From: Bog-756 sp963835465
Lineage (GTDB): Bacteria > Actinomycetota > Acidimicrobiia > Acidimicrobiales > RAAP-2
Direction: 5' to 3'
DNA: 64,000 nucleotides
Assembly (NCBI GenBank): GCA_963835465.1
Contig: CAWIFR010000002.1
Coordinates: forward strand, 1 to 64,000
The position numbers were made by a program, and so were the translations under genes. Positions within the stretch are counted from its first letter, which is position 1, and every line of letters begins with the position of its first letter. The notes under the pieces were generated by a model that saw only the letters and a list, made by a program, of their open reading frames with translations, did not search any database and was not told where the DNA came from. This document shows positions 36,312-46,707 of this stretch, piece by piece.

Positions 36312-39268
36312 ATGACAACCACCGACCTGACAGACACGCCCACCTCCCCCGGCACCGGCAACGGTGCCCCGGGCGGGACGCGGGCCCGAGCCGGGGCCAA
36401 GCCCCTGGTCATCGTGGAGTCCCCGGCCAAGGCCAAGACCATCGCCGGCCTGCTGGGCTCGGACTACGTGGTGGAGTCATCCATCGGCCACATCAGGGAT
36501 CTGCCCCGGGGGGCTGACGAGGTGCCGGCCGCCTACAAGGGTGAGGCCTGGAGCCGCCTGGGAGTGGACGTCGACAACGGCTTCAAACCGCTCTACGTCA
36601 TCTCGGCGCAGAAGAAGTCTCAGGTCAACAAGTTGAAGCAGCTGGTGAAGAAGGCCAGCGAGGTCTACCTGGCCTCGGACGAAGACCGCGAGGGGGAGTC
36701 CATCGCCTGGCACCTGCTCGAGGTGCTGGAGCCTCAGGTGCCGGTGAAGCGGATGGTGTTCCACGAGATCACCCGTCCGGCCATCGAACGGGCGGTCCTC
36801 GAGTGGCGGGACCTCGACCGACGGCTGGTCGACGCCCAGGAGGCCCGTCGCATCCTCGACCGCCTCTACGGCTACGAGGTGTCGCCGGTGCTGTGGAAGA
36901 AGATCATGCCCCGGCTCTCGGCCGGCCGGGTCCAGAGTGTGGCGACCCGCATGGTGGTCGAGCGGGAACGGTCCCGGATGGCCTTCCGCTCGGCCGGCTG
37001 GTGGGGGATCGACGCCACCTTCACCGCCGAAGGCGCCGCCGCCGCCGAGGCCACGCCGCGCTCGTTCACTGCGGCACTAGCCGCTGTGGACGGCGTGGCA
37101 CTGGCATCGGGAAGGATTTCGACGAGACCGGCGCGCTGAGCAGCCCCGGGTCGGTGGTGGTGCTGGGCGAGGACGAGGCCCGCACACTGGCCGCCGGGCT
37201 GGCCGGAGTTCCGTTTGCGGTGAGCTCGATGACCCACAAGCCGTTCCGGCGCTCGCCCTCGGCTCCGTTCATGACCTCCACGCTCCAGCAGGAGGCGGGC
37301 CGGAAGCTCCGGTTCAGCTCCAAGCGGGCCATGCAGGTGGCCCAGCGCCTCTACGAGGACGGCTGGATCACCTACATGCGGACCGACTCCACCACCCTCT
37401 CCAGCCAGGCCCTCGACGCGGCTCGGGCCCAGGCCCAGGCCCTCTACGGTCCCGAGTACGTGCCCGCCCAGCCCCGTCGGTACGAGCGCAAGGTCAAGAA
37501 CGCCCAGGAGGCCCATGAGGCCATCCGGCCGGCCGGTGAGACCTTCCGCACCCCCGACGAGGCCTCACGCTCTCTCTCCGGTGACGAGTTCCGGCTCTAC
37601 GACCTCATCTGGAAGCGCACGGTCGCCTCCCAGATGTCCGACGCCACCGGCACCAGCGCCCAGGTCCGGCTGGTGGGCACGGCCACCGGCCCCGAAGGGG
37701 TCGAGGGTCGTCGGGCCGAATTCTCCGCATCGGGCAAGGTCATCCAGTTCCCCGGCTACCTGCGGGCCTACGTGGAGGGCGAGGACGACCCCGAGGCCGA
37801 GCTGGCCGACCGTGAGGTCCACCTGCCGCCCATGGCCGAGGGGGACCCGGCTTCGGTCGGCGACCTCGAGCCCGGCTCGCACGCCACCCAACCTCCGGCC
37901 CGCTACACCGAGGCCTCGCTGGTCAAGGCCATGGAGGACCTGGGGGTGGGGCGACCGTCCACGTACGCCAGCGTCATCGCCACCATCCTCGACCGGGGCT
38001 ACGTGTGGAAGAAGGGCACGGCCCTGGTCCCCTCCTTCACCGCCTTCGCCGTCGTCGGCCTGCTCGAGCGGTACTTCGCCGACCTGGTGGACTACGGGTT
38101 CACCGCCTCCATGGAGGACGATCTCGACGCCATCGCCTCGGGCACCGAGGAGTCGCTGCCCTGGCTGACCCGCTTCTACTTCGGGAGCACCGGGCCGGCC
38201 AACGGCACGGAGCCGGCCAACGGCAACGGCAGCGGCAGCCACGCCGCCTCGGCCACCAGTGAGGGTGCGGCCGGAGTGGCGGTGGCCGGCCACCGCAGTG
38301 GCCTCGGCCTGAAGCGCGAGGTCAGCACCTACCTCGGCGAGATCGACGCCCGCGAGATCAACTCCATACCGATCGGAGTGGGGGCCGACGGTGAGGACAT
38401 CGTGGCCCGGGTCGGTCGGTACGGCCCCTACCTCCAGCACGGGGAGGAGCGGGTGTCGATCCCCGAGGACCTCGCCCCTGACGAGCTGACCGTCGAGAGG
38501 GCCGAGGCCCTCCTCGAGGCCCCGTCGTCGGACCGGGTGCTGGGCAACGACCCCGAGACCGGCCTGCCGGTGCAGGTGAAGGCGGGCCGGTTCGGCCCCT
38601 ACGTCCAGCTGGGCGAGCTGGTCGACGGTGGCCCCAAGCCCCGCACCTCCTCGCTCTTCGCCTCCATGTCGCCGGCCACCCTCACCTTCGAGCAGGCCCT
38701 TGAGCTGCTGCGCATCCCACGCGTGGTGGGCAAGGACCCCGCCACCGAGGAGGAGATCGTGGCCCACAACGGAAAGTTCGGTCCCTATCTGAAGAAGGGC
38801 ACCGACACCCGCAGCCTGCTGACCGAGGACCAGATCCTCTCGGTCACCGTCGACGAGGCCCTGGTCCTGTTCTCCCAGCCCAAGACCCGGGGCCGCAGCG
38901 TGAAGGGGCCGTTACGGGAGATGGGGAGCGATCCCGACACCGGACTGCCCATGGTGGTCAAGGACGGGCGGTTCGGTCCGTACGTGACCGACGGCACCAC
39001 CAATGCCTCGCTGCGCCGCGGTGACGACGTAGAGAGCCTGACCGTGGAGCGGGCGGCAGAGCTACTGGCCGAGCGACGGGCGGCAGGGCCGTCGACCCGC
39101 AAGAAGGCGGCCAAGAAGAAGGCCCCGGCCAAGAAGGCCGCGGCCAAGAAGTCCACGGCGAAAAAGAAGGCACCGGCCAGGAAGGCGGCAGCCGCCAGGG
39201 GCGCGACGAAGAAGGCAGCGCCGACCTTGTCGGCTGCCGGGGGCAGTGACGAGGATCCTCCCTTCTAA
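36312..39268 (+). CDS. topA: DNA topoisomerase I, one frameshift
   Basis: The enzyme relaxes negatively supercoiled DNA. The N-terminal Toprim domain (V-I-V-E-S-P-A-K-A-K-T-I; L-A-S-D-E-D-R-E-G-E-S-I-A-W-H) is intact, as is the catalytic Tyr in T-Y-M-R-T-D-S-T. C-terminal Toprim_Crpt repeats (G-R-F-G-P-Y-V) and a Lys/Ala-rich tail follow, typical of actinobacteria. One base is missing near 37110-37111 (G-S-G-K-D-F-D-E-T-G when restored). Total about 985 residues. It begins the topA-tmk-holB operon. Confidence 0.9.
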
Positions 39269-39892
39269 GTGATGGCGAGCGCACCGGGTCGCCTCATCGC
39301 GCTCGAGGGGATCGATGGATGCGGGAAGTCCACCCAGGCCAGACTGCTGGCTGAGCACTTGGGCGCGGTCCTGACCTTCGAGCCCGGCGCCACCACGCTC
39401 GGGTCGTCGTTGCGCACTCTGCTCCTCGACCCGGACCATCCACCCGTGGCCGAACGCACCGAAGCCCTACTCATGGTGGCCGACCGAGCCCAACACGTGG
39501 CCGAGGTCGTGCGGCCCGCCCTCGAGCAAGGGCGGTGGGTGGTCACCGACAGGTTCTCGGCCTCGACCCTGGCGTACCAGGGGTACGGCCGCGGCCTGGA
39601 CCTGGAGGAGCTGACCGGGCTGGTCCAGTGGGCCACCGGAGGGCTCGCCCCCGACCTCACCGTGCTGGTCGAGGTGGAGCCGGCGGTGGGCCTGGCCCGG
39701 CGGACGGGCTCGGCGGAGGACCGCATGGAGCGGGAAGGTGTCGGGTTCGGTCACCGTGTGGCCGAGGGCTACCGCTGCCTGGCCGAGCACGAGGACACCC
39801 CGTGGCTGGTGGTGGACGGCAGCGGCACCGTCGACGAGGTGGCCGCCCGGGTCTGGGCGGGGGTGCAGCGACGCCTGGGAGCACCGGCATGA
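39269..39892 (+). CDS. tmk: Thymidylate kinase
   Basis: This 207-residue kinase phosphorylates dTMP to dTDP. The P-loop is G-I-D-G-C-G-K-S-T, and the D-R-F/H-type motif is D-R-F-S-A-S-T-L-A-Y-Q-G. The lid region is R-T-G-S-A-E-D-R-M-E-R-E. The first codon is GTG directly after the topA stop (no gap) with an ATG three bases later; both are possible. Its end overlaps holB by four bases (ATGA), so the two are translationally coupled. Confidence 0.93.
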   Translation: MMASAPGRLIALEGIDGCGKSTQARLLAEHLGAVLTFEPGATTLGSSLRTLLLDPDHPPVAERTEALLMVADRAQHVAEVVRPALEQGRWVVTDRFSASTLAYQGYGRGLDLEELTGLVQWATGGLAPDLTVLVEVEPAVGLARRTGSAEDRMEREGVGFGHRVAEGYRCLAEHEDTPWLVVDGSGTVDEVAARVWAGVQRRLGAPA

Positions 39893-40989
39893 GCGGGCGT
39901 CCCGTCCCCCAGCTGTTCGACGAGGTGGTGGGGCAACCCCGGGCGGTCGCCCAGCTGATCGCCGCGGCGCGCCGACCGGTGCACGCATTCCTGCTGCACG
40001 GCCCGTCGGGGTCGGGGAAGCGGGCGGCGGCCCGGGGGCTGGCTGCCGCTCTGCTGTGCCCGAGGGGGGGCTGCGGGGAGTGCAACGCCTGCCGGAGGGC
40101 CTTGGCCGGGACCCACCCCGACCTGGTGGTCGTGGAGCGGACCGGGGCCTCGATCAGTGTCGCCGATGCCCAGTCGATCGTGACCCGGGCACAGCGTCGT
40201 CCCCTCGAGGCGTCCCGACAGGTGCTGATGGTGGCCGACGTCCATCTTGCCCGCGAGTCGGTGCCGGCGCTCTTGAAGACGGTGGAGGAGCCTCCGCCGT
40301 CTACCGTCTTCGTGCTCCTGGCCGACGACCTCCCGCCCCACCTGGTCACCATCGTCAGCCGTTGCGTGCAGGTGCCCTTTGATGCCGTGGCCACCGAGAG
40401 TGTGGTGGCCTGGTTGGTAGCGCGAGGCGTCGACCCCGACCATGCCGACTCGGTGGCCCGTGCCTCGGGGGGGAGCCTCGACCGGGCCCGACTGCTGGTC
40501 AGCGACGCCGGGTTCGTCGCCCGCCAGGAACGGTGGCGCTCGGTGCCCACCCGCCTGGACGGCACCGGTGCGTCGGCCGCCGCGGTGTCGTCGGAGTTAC
40601 TCGCGGCGGCAGACGAAGCGCTGGCCCCGTTGCGCCAGCAGCACGTCGCGGAGCTGGAGGCCCTGGGGGATCAGGCCGAGGCCATGGGTTCGAAGTCGAT
40701 CCCCGGCCGGAGGCAGGTGGAAGAGGGACACAAGCGTGAGGAGCGCAGGTGGCGCACCGACGATCTCCGGTTCGGCCTGGCCACCCTGGCCGAGGTCTAC
40801 CGCGACCGGCTGCTCGACACCGTCGAGGCTGACGAGGGGACCCATTCGGCAGGGAGCACGGCAGAGGGGCGGCGGGCGATGCGGCAGGTGGAGGCGGTTC
40901 GGGAGGCGTCAGCGGCACTGGACCGCAACCCCAACGAATCACTGCTGATGGACGCCCTGATGGTGGAGCTGTCAGGAATGGCGGACTGA
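39889..40989 (+). CDS. holB: DNA polymerase III delta' subunit
   Basis: A clamp-loader subunit of 366 residues. The AAA+ domain has the P-loop-like G-P-S-G-S-G-K-R, a four-Cys zinc module (C-P-R-G-G-C-G-E-C-N-A-C), and the S-R-C motif in T-I-V-S-R-C, which supplies the arginine finger. The R after K in the P-loop indicates that it does not bind ATP like gamma/tau, as expected for delta'. It overlaps tmk by four bases. The tail is charged and helical. Confidence 0.9.
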   Translation: MSGRPVPQLFDEVVGQPRAVAQLIAAARRPVHAFLLHGPSGSGKRAAARGLAAALLCPRGGCGECNACRRALAGTHPDLVVVERTGASISVADAQSIVTRAQRRPLEASRQVLMVADVHLARESVPALLKTVEEPPPSTVFVLLADDLPPHLVTIVSRCVQVPFDAVATESVVAWLVARGVDPDHADSVARASGGSLDRARLLVSDAGFVARQERWRSVPTRLDGTGASAAAVSSELLAAADEALAPLRQQHVAELEALGDQAEAMGSKSIPGRRQVEEGHKREERRWRTDDLRFGLATLAEVYRDRLLDTVEADEGTHSAGSTAEGRRAMRQVEAVREASAALDRNPNESLLMDALMVELSGMAD

Positions 40990-41435
40990 CGGACATCCCT
41001 CTCCGGGCACCCTCCGGATCCAGCATTCCCGGCGGGATCACGTTCGACGGGCGGCCTCTGGGTCACCGACGAAGGCTCACGGAGATCCACCCGACGGACG
41101 GATCTCGGATCCAGTCGCTCGGCGGCTCGCCGGAGCCGGAGCGTGAACCTGACCACCCGGTCCGGCGACTGAAGAAGTCCTGGCCGACTGCGTCCACCTC
41201 CCGCCAGCGCGAGCCCGTGACTGCTCGGGCACCCGTTCGGCGGTAACCGAGGCACCCCAGTCGTCCGCTGATGTGGATGGATAGCGGTTCGACCCGTCCT
41301 ACGGGAGGGGCTCCCAGGTCGGATACTCTTTCCAACTGCCACGGACTTGAGCCGGGTCCTCGTCACAGCTGCACCTCTGCTCGTCGGGAGGGTTGCCGCC
41401 ATGACGGTAGACCGGAGCGGTGAAGGTCCGGCACG
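40990..41435. other. Intergenic region before tRNA-Thr
   Basis: No gene is supported. A long leftward reading frame covers it, but its sequence R-T-P-D-L-R-I-T-S-A-L-L-Y is the well-known translation of a tRNA on the opposite strand. I see no repeat or hairpin of note. Confidence 0.7.
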
Positions 41436-41508
41436 GCCTGGGTAGCTCAGTCGGTAGAGCAACGCACTCGTAATGCGTAGGTCAGGAGTTCGATTCTCCT
41501 CCCAGGCT
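41436..41508 (+). tRNA. tRNA-Thr (anticodon CGT)
   Basis: A full cloverleaf: acceptor GCCTGGG/CCCAGGC, D-arm GCTC-AGTCGGTAGA-GC, anticodon stem CGCA.../TGCG with loop containing CGT, variable loop AGGTC, and T-arm AGGAG-TTCGATT-CTCCT. The discriminator is T and CCA is not encoded. Its codon is ACG. Confidence 0.97.
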
Positions 41509-42046
41509 CCCTTTCCAGAGGGCCCTTGACCCGCTCCAGTCGTCCTGAATCTCATCCGCCGGTTGGTCTGGATGAGCAGGAAGCCCGAGCGCGGTCATGT
41601 CCTCGACCTGGTAGTTCTTCTCCCTGGAGTCCACCAGATCGGAAAATCCGAGGACAGCGCTGGGCTCCGCCACGATTCCCGGCCTTTCATCGATGCGTCG
41701 ATCCCGGTGGGTCTCGGATCACCCACTGCCCCCGGGGAGCGACCTACTCCTGTCAGGGGGGGAGGCGATGAGTACGTCCGACGGGCCGCCGCCGAGATGA
41801 TCGCATGGCCGGATGGCCCACCGGTGCCGTCCGCCTCGGCAACAGGGGTCATCGGAGCGGGCAATAGGTGCTGGGCGCAGTACGACGGCGCTGGGTCGGG
41901 TCTGAACCCAGCGCCGTCGATGACCCCGAATGGCTCTCGACGGCGGAGGTTCTTCCGGCGGCCGGTCGTTCCGGGGACAGAGTCCCCACCGACTCCTCAC
42001 GGAATGATCACGGAGCCCTGACAAGTCTGAGGCATCGTGGCTGTCG
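41509..42046. other. Intergenic region after tRNA-Thr
   Basis: No convincing gene. It contains one strong hairpin (41883-41919). Short frames in both directions lack domains, ribosome sites and coding bias. Confidence 0.6.
41883..41919. terminator. Strong hairpin (possible terminator)
   Basis: A perfect 14-bp stem CGACGGCGCTGGGT/ACCCAGCGCCGTCG with a nine-base loop, but no T tract. It lies between tRNA-Thr and the next lipoprotein gene. Confidence 0.6.
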
Positions 42047-43033
42047 GTGACCTCGGCCCACGACTACCGTCCCACCTCTGCAACAGTTCGGAAGCCACGA
42101 CGATCGGCGGGGCTGGCCCTCGCGATCGCCCCGTTACTCGTGCTGATGGCCAGCTGCTCCTCGGCGGCCAACTCGCCGGCAACGAGCACCACCGGCGAGT
42201 CAGGCGTGAAGGTGCCTGCCGGCACGTCCTCCCACACGATCACGGTCGGCACGGTCACACGGACATTCCGCTTGTACCGACCGGCATCACTGTCGCCCTC
42301 CTCGCCGGCCCCCCTCGTGGTGATGATCCACGGCGGAGGCGGCAATGCCGCAGCGGCCGAGCGAACCTACGGTTGGGATGCCGAAGCTGAGCGCGGGCAC
42401 TTCATCGTCGCCTACCCCGATGGCCTCAATCGCTCCTGGTCCGTGGGCGGCGGTTGTTGCGGTGCAGCAGCACGGAACAACGCAAATGATGTGGGCTTCA
42501 TCACGCAGCTGGTCTCCGCCGTAAGTCAGCTCGTTCCCATCGACCCGAAGCGCGTGTACGCGACAGGCATATCCGAAGGCGGCATGCTCGCCTATCGGCT
42601 GGCCTGCCAGACCACCGTCTTCGCGGCCATCGGACCGGACTCGGCCACCCTCTTGGGCAGTTGTCCCGGTCCTCCGGCCATCTCGGTGATCCACATCCAC
42701 GGAACCGCCGACCGAAGGATTCCCTACGACGGGAGCCTGGGTGCTGGAGTGAATCACATCGACGGGCCTCCGATCCCCAATCTGAATGCCACGTGGCGGT
42801 CGGTTGACCACTGCGCTCCGCCTCGGACGGTCACGGCCGGAGTGGTCACCACGTCGGTGGCAACGTGCCCCCAGGGCCGCACGGTCGAGCTCATCACCGT
42901 TGCCGGGGCTGGACACCAGTGGCCTGGAGCAGTGTGCGGAAGTCGCTGTTCCCGGGGGCTGACCGACCCACCGTCGTCCGCCCTCAACGCCACCCAGACG
43001 ATCTGGCAGTTCTTCGCGAAACACCGGCGATGA
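42047..43033 (+). CDS. LpqC-like lipoprotein esterase (PHB depolymerase family)
   Basis: A 328-residue secreted lipoprotein with a lipobox (L-M-A-S-C near residue 35) and an alpha/beta-hydrolase domain of the polyhydroxybutyrate-depolymerase/feruloyl-esterase type. The oxyanion region is M-I-H-G-G-G-G, the nucleophile motif is G-I-S-E-G-G (Ser near 180), and the catalytic His lies in A-G-A-G-H-Q-W-P-G. Cys pairs (G-G-G-C-C-G; V-C-G-S-R-C) suit an exported protein. Start is GTG. It stands alone; the natural substrate cannot be told. Confidence 0.82.
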   Translation: MTSAHDYRPTSATVRKPRRSAGLALAIAPLLVLMASCSSAANSPATSTTGESGVKVPAGTSSHTITVGTVTRTFRLYRPASLSPSSPAPLVVMIHGGGGNAAAAERTYGWDAEAERGHFIVAYPDGLNRSWSVGGGCCGAAARNNANDVGFITQLVSAVSQLVPIDPKRVYATGISEGGMLAYRLACQTTVFAAIGPDSATLLGSCPGPPAISVIHIHGTADRRIPYDGSLGAGVNHIDGPPIPNLNATWRSVDHCAPPRTVTAGVVTTSVATCPQGRTVELITVAGAGHQWPGAVCGSRCSRGLTDPPSSALNATQTIWQFFAKHRR

Positions 43034-43270
43034 CCGAGAGCGGCTCGATGCCGTGGTGTTGCACGACCGATATGGTTTGGTTGGCCAGTGCCGTCGGAGC
43101 TATTGCGCATGACCGCTCAGGGTCCTCCAATCGGCCGATATCCGGTGTGGGTTCGCAGTAGGAGAATCACAGGTGGCCTCTCGGCTGTGGGCGTGGACGG
43201 TCCAGGAGCCCACAGGAGTGTGTGACTAACGCCTCTATGGCGCTGCGCCAGATTGAAGCAGGGTGGCGGC

Positions 43271-44095
43271 GTGACCCGAGTTCGACTCGTCATGATCGCT
43301 TGCGCCCTGATGGCGCTGAGCGCCGCATCCTGTGGAGGCGCGTCCACGGGCCGCGTCGCTCCGTCGAGTTCGACGACCTCTACCTCCCCGCCGAACTCCA
43401 CCAACCGCACTTCGACATCGACGACGGCGCCCCCGGACCTGACGGTTGAGATCACAGCCGGCACTGCGTTGACGACCGTTGGCACCCCCGTCAATTTCAC
43501 GGTCACCGCCCGGACGACCGGGATCCTGTCCGTCGAGGACATCCAATTCGGCGACGGCCAATCGAGCGGGGCCAACGCCGGCATGATCTCCTGTGGTCAG
43601 GCCGGGCAGCCGGTAACGGTCAACCCTTACACCCACGCCTATGCGGCCCCGGGCCGGTACGTGGTCGACGTCAGGGTCGGCGCCATCGGACCGGCCCCCG
43701 AGTGCGCCAACCTCAACGTCGCCCACACGGCCACGGTAACGGTGGCCGCCCCGCTGTCGACGGCCACCGTTGGTGGGATGTTCAGCTCACCCACTCGGAA
43801 CATCGTCTGCCAGATCCGGACCACGGACAACAGCCAAGTCCGGTGTGCCTCGTTCGCCCCGGCCCACCTCGTGGAAATGGCCGCTGACGGCACCTATACC
43901 TCGTGTTCGGGGAGCCAGTGCCAACTCGGTAACCCGGGCCCGGGGGTCCCCGTACTCCCCTACGGTGCCGCCACCGGAGACGGCCCGTTCCTGTGCCTCT
44001 CCGCCACCTCTGGCGTGACCTGCACGATCACCTCGGGCAAGGGCTTCACGATCTCGCGTTCCGGAGTCCGCCCTGTAGCTGGTCCAGGCTCGTAG
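43271..44095 (+). CDS. Secreted lipoprotein with PKD-like domain
   Basis: A lipoprotein of about 274 residues (lipobox L-S-A-A-S-C), followed by a Ser/Thr/Pro-rich linker and a PKD/Ig-like beta domain (I-T-A-G-T-A-L-T-T-V-G-T-P-V-N-F-T-V-T-A-R). A C-terminal domain starts F-S-S-P-T-R-N-I-V-C-Q-I-R and has four cysteines, resembling the small secreted domain of actinobacterial proteins of unknown role. I chose the GTG at 43271; the codon at 43253 lacks a good site. No partner is visible. Confidence 0.65.
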   Translation: MTRVRLVMIACALMALSAASCGGASTGRVAPSSSTTSTSPPNSTNRTSTSTTAPPDLTVEITAGTALTTVGTPVNFTVTARTTGILSVEDIQFGDGQSSGANAGMISCGQAGQPVTVNPYTHAYAAPGRYVVDVRVGAIGPAPECANLNVAHTATVTVAAPLSTATVGGMFSSPTRNIVCQIRTTDNSQVRCASFAPAHLVEMAADGTYTSCSGSQCQLGNPGPGVPVLPYGAATGDGPFLCLSATSGVTCTITSGKGFTISRSGVRPVAGPGS

Positions 44096-44447
44096 CTCCG
44101 CCAACCCCGCCAATGCCGAGCGGTTGGGGCAGTGGGAACGAGCCTCCCTGGCCAGGGCTCCGCCTCAACCTGGAACGGCCGTCGGGAGCCGAGTTGAGTG
44201 TCGCCATGCCGTTGACGGTCGGAGGACCGAAGCCTGACCTCAAGCGCCATGCCCACTGCGAGATCGCAGCATCAGGCCTTCCAATGGCGGAACACTGCCA
44301 GCCGGACGCACAGCCGGTGTCTACCAGGCGGTTCGTGCAGCTCCATTCGCCCGGGCCCATGGTCGCCAACTCGGTGTAGACGACCAGCTCTCGTTGGAGC
44401 GGAGTCTGACCGTGCCCATCGTCTGATCGGGTCGGTACGCTGGCGAG
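44096..44447. other. Intergenic region
   Basis: No gene or repeat is supported in this 352-base stretch. Confidence 0.55.
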
Positions 44448-45064
44448 ATGGGCCTCTACCGCGAGCACATCCTCCCAGTCCTGGTCGACCGAGCGTGTGG
44501 GACCGCCGGACTGAAGAAGTGGCGGAGCGAACTGTCCAGTGGACTGTCCGGACAAGTCCTCGAGATCGGGTTCGGTTCGGGCCTGAATGTAGAGCACTAT
44601 CCGTCAACTGTCGAAAAGGTCTTTGCTGTCGAACCGTCATCCAAGGGCTTTCGGATTCGCGGCGTCGGATTGAGAGCTCATCGGTGCCGGTCGAGCTCGT
44701 CGGGCTCGACGGTCAGTCGATCCCACTGCCTGACGACTCGTGCGACGACGCTCTCTGCACCTTCACCCTGTGCACGATTCCTGACGTCAACGCCGCCCTG
44801 GCTGAGGTCCTCCGTGTGCTCCGTCCAGGTGGCCGATTCCACTTCCTCGAGCACGGCCTCGCGCCCGATGCTGGCGTGGCAGCGTGGCAACGCCGTTTGG
44901 AGCCCCTCCAGCGCCGGTTGGCCGATGGCTGTCATCTCACCCGAGATCCCGTAGAACTGGTCCGGGGCAGCGGATTCATCCTCGACGATGTCGACCAGCG
45001 CTACGGCGTAGGACCAAAGCCCTGGAGCTGGTTCACCCGAGGGGTGGCGGTCAAGCCCGGATAG
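44448..45064 (+). CDS. Class I SAM-dependent methyltransferase, one frameshift
   Basis: The N-terminal frame gives motif I (L-E-I-G-F-G-S-G-L-N) and the acidic residue V-E-P-S. The second frame gives motif II/III (D-D-A-L-C-T-F-T-L-C-T-I-P-D; L-R-P-G-G-R-F-H-F-L-E-H-G). A base is missing near 44660-44663; restoring one base joins them as S-K-G-F-R-I-x-R-R-R-I-E-S-S-S-V-P-V-E-L-V-G. The product of about 206 residues is of the UbiE/MenG-like group. The substrate cannot be told. The coding bias is continuous across the junction, so an error is possible. Confidence 0.68.
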
Positions 45065-45199
45065 TGCCAACGGTCCATCGTTCGTCAGGCCAACCAGGAG
45101 AATCACCACTGCGGTGGGAAGCTGCCGGTGGAGGGCTGCCGGACTGGAGTGACCTCGGCGGCAGGTCTGGGCGGCATGGCCACCACAAAATGAGATGCT

Positions 45200-45679
45200 G
45201 TGGGTGTGCCCACCACCCTGCACCCCGATCTGGAACCTCTCGCCGGCCTCCTGGGGACCTGGAGCGGGTCAGGCCATGGAGAGTATCCGACGATCGAAGC
45301 GTTCGACTACCACGAGACCGTCACGTTCTCGCACGTCGGCCAACCGTTCCTCGTCTACACCCAGTCGACGAAGCACGCCGCCGACGGTCGTCGGCTCCAC
45401 GCCGAGACTGGCTTCTGGCGCATGGCGCGAACCGGCTCGGTCGAGATCGTCATCGCGCACCCCACGGGGATCGCCGAGATTGCTGAGGGCACTGTGGCCG
45501 GTTCGGCCATCCTGCTCCGATCCACGGGGATTGAGCGCACCTCCACCGCCAAGGAGGTGATGGCCATCGAACGTGACTTCACCATCGACGGTGGCATGCT
45601 TCGGTACTCACTGCGGATGGCAGCCGTCGGCCAGCCACTCGCCCATCATCTTTCTGCAGAGCTCCATCGCGTTAGCTGA
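45200..45679 (+). CDS. Nitrobindin-like (DUF1794, THAP4-like) heme-binding beta-barrel
   Basis: The 159-residue product has the family signature G-T-W-S-G-S-G-H-G-E-Y-P-T (residues 20-32) and F-x-Y-x-E-T-V-T-F near 38-46. This matches nitrobindins, ferric heme proteins that bind NO or isomerise peroxynitrite, or related FABP-like proteins. A GTG at 45200 or 45206 is the start. It ends in a strong hairpin. In actinobacteria the family is common and mostly uncharacterised. Confidence 0.75.
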   Translation: MGVPTTLHPDLEPLAGLLGTWSGSGHGEYPTIEAFDYHETVTFSHVGQPFLVYTQSTKHAADGRRLHAETGFWRMARTGSVEIVIAHPTGIAEIAEGTVAGSAILLRSTGIERTSTAKEVMAIERDFTIDGGMLRYSLRMAAVGQPLAHHLSAELHRVS

Positions 45680-45701
45680 GAAGCGGGCACAGCTGATCTG
45701 G

Positions 45702-45733
45702 CCTTGGATTGGCTTGGGCAAGCCAATCCAAGG
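45702..45733. terminator. Hairpin terminator after nitrobindin gene
   Basis: A perfect 14-bp stem CCTTGGATTGGCTT/AAGCCAATCCAAGG with a four-base GGGC loop begins 23 bases after the stop codon. No T tract follows. Confidence 0.7.
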
Positions 45734-45940
45734 CACCGGCTTGCGTTCAGTGGGTCCGCCGGCTCCGATCGGTGCGCCGCTGGGTCCCCTCGTGTGATCG
45801 AGCCTCGGGGTCGGGATTCCGGCATGGACCTCCCAGGCCCCACGCCACCAATTCCGTCGGGGTGTCACCCGGGGTAGTGCGGGACTCGCCCAGAGAGCAG
45901 ATTGCCTTCGGTACGCTGGCGCAATGGGGGAGTTCACGAG

Positions 45941-46420
45941 GTGCCGGGCGTGACCGGCCGGCAATCGGGTGGAGCGCCTGCTCGGGGCCCGCTGACGGAG
46001 GCGGAGTTCCGGGAGATCTTCGCCAAGGTGCCACGCCTCACTGTCGAGGTTGTCATCCAGAGTCCGCTCGGCATCCTTTTGACGAAGCGTACGGAAGGCC
46101 CGTGTTCGGGACTGTGGCACATCCCCGGCGGCACCGTGCGGTTCGGGGAGCCGTTGGTCGCGGCAGTCGAGCGGGTCGCGTCAACGGAACTCGACGTGGA
46201 GATCCAAGCAGGGCCGCTCCTCGGGTACATCGAGTACCCGAGCCACTACCTCAACGGGTTGGACTCGCCTGTGGGCATTGCCTTCCTCTGCCCCGTCGAC
46301 GTCGATCTGACCGCTGGCACCAGGTCCGGACGAGGGTGGTTCACGGCGCCACCCGACCCCATGCACATAGAGCAGGTCGACTTCCTGACTGAACACGGGC
46401 TACTGGCAGCGAACCGGTAG
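45941..46420 (+). CDS. Nudix-fold protein with degenerate Nudix box
   Basis: About 159 residues. The fold pattern (L-W-H-I-P-G-G-T-V-R-F-G-E-P) fits Nudix GDP-mannose hydrolase-like proteins. In the Nudix box, the expected R-E-x-x-E-E is V-E-R-V-A-S-T-E-L, so the metal-binding glutamates are partly lost. It may lack ordinary pyrophosphohydrolase activity, as GDP-mannose hydrolases and some regulators do. I chose the GTG at 45941 because GGGGAG stands at the right distance; an alternative is 45902. Confidence 0.65.
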   Translation: MPGVTGRQSGGAPARGPLTEAEFREIFAKVPRLTVEVVIQSPLGILLTKRTEGPCSGLWHIPGGTVRFGEPLVAAVERVASTELDVEIQAGPLLGYIEYPSHYLNGLDSPVGIAFLCPVDVDLTAGTRSGRGWFTAPPDPMHIEQVDFLTEHGLLAANR

Positions 46421-46618
46421 CGGCCCCGGGCAGCGGGTCGTCTGGCCGGGGTGCGGCGCCCGTCCTGCGAGGCTGATGTTCGCCGGTATCCCACCCCTCG
46501 GGGGTCGCTCGCCGTGTTCGCTTGCGCCTGGGCCGTTGCTGCGCTCCGTTGGCATCCAGCGCTCCCGTGAAGGGAGCAGGAAACCGGTCGCTGATGGATA
46601 ACGAGGACCGGCGCCCAT

Positions 46619-46673
46619 CCGCCCGTTGGGGCGTGTGCCCCAACGGGCGGTGAGCGGTGGGACACACCGCTCA
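46619..46673. terminator. Double hairpin terminator
   Basis: First stem CCGCCCGTTGGGGC/GCCCCAACGGGCGG with a GTGT loop, directly followed by a second stem TGAGCGGTG/CACCGCTCA. It separates the Nudix gene from the sulfur-island promoter. Confidence 0.75.
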
Positions 46674-46707
46674 CACGCGGGACCGATGGAGCCGATTGGG
46701 CAGTTGC

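Noticed and set aside
40797..41555. Long leftward frame across tRNA-Thr
   Set aside because: It contains the typical R-T-P-D-L-R-I-T-S-A-L-L-Y translation of a tRNA antisense strand and has no domain.
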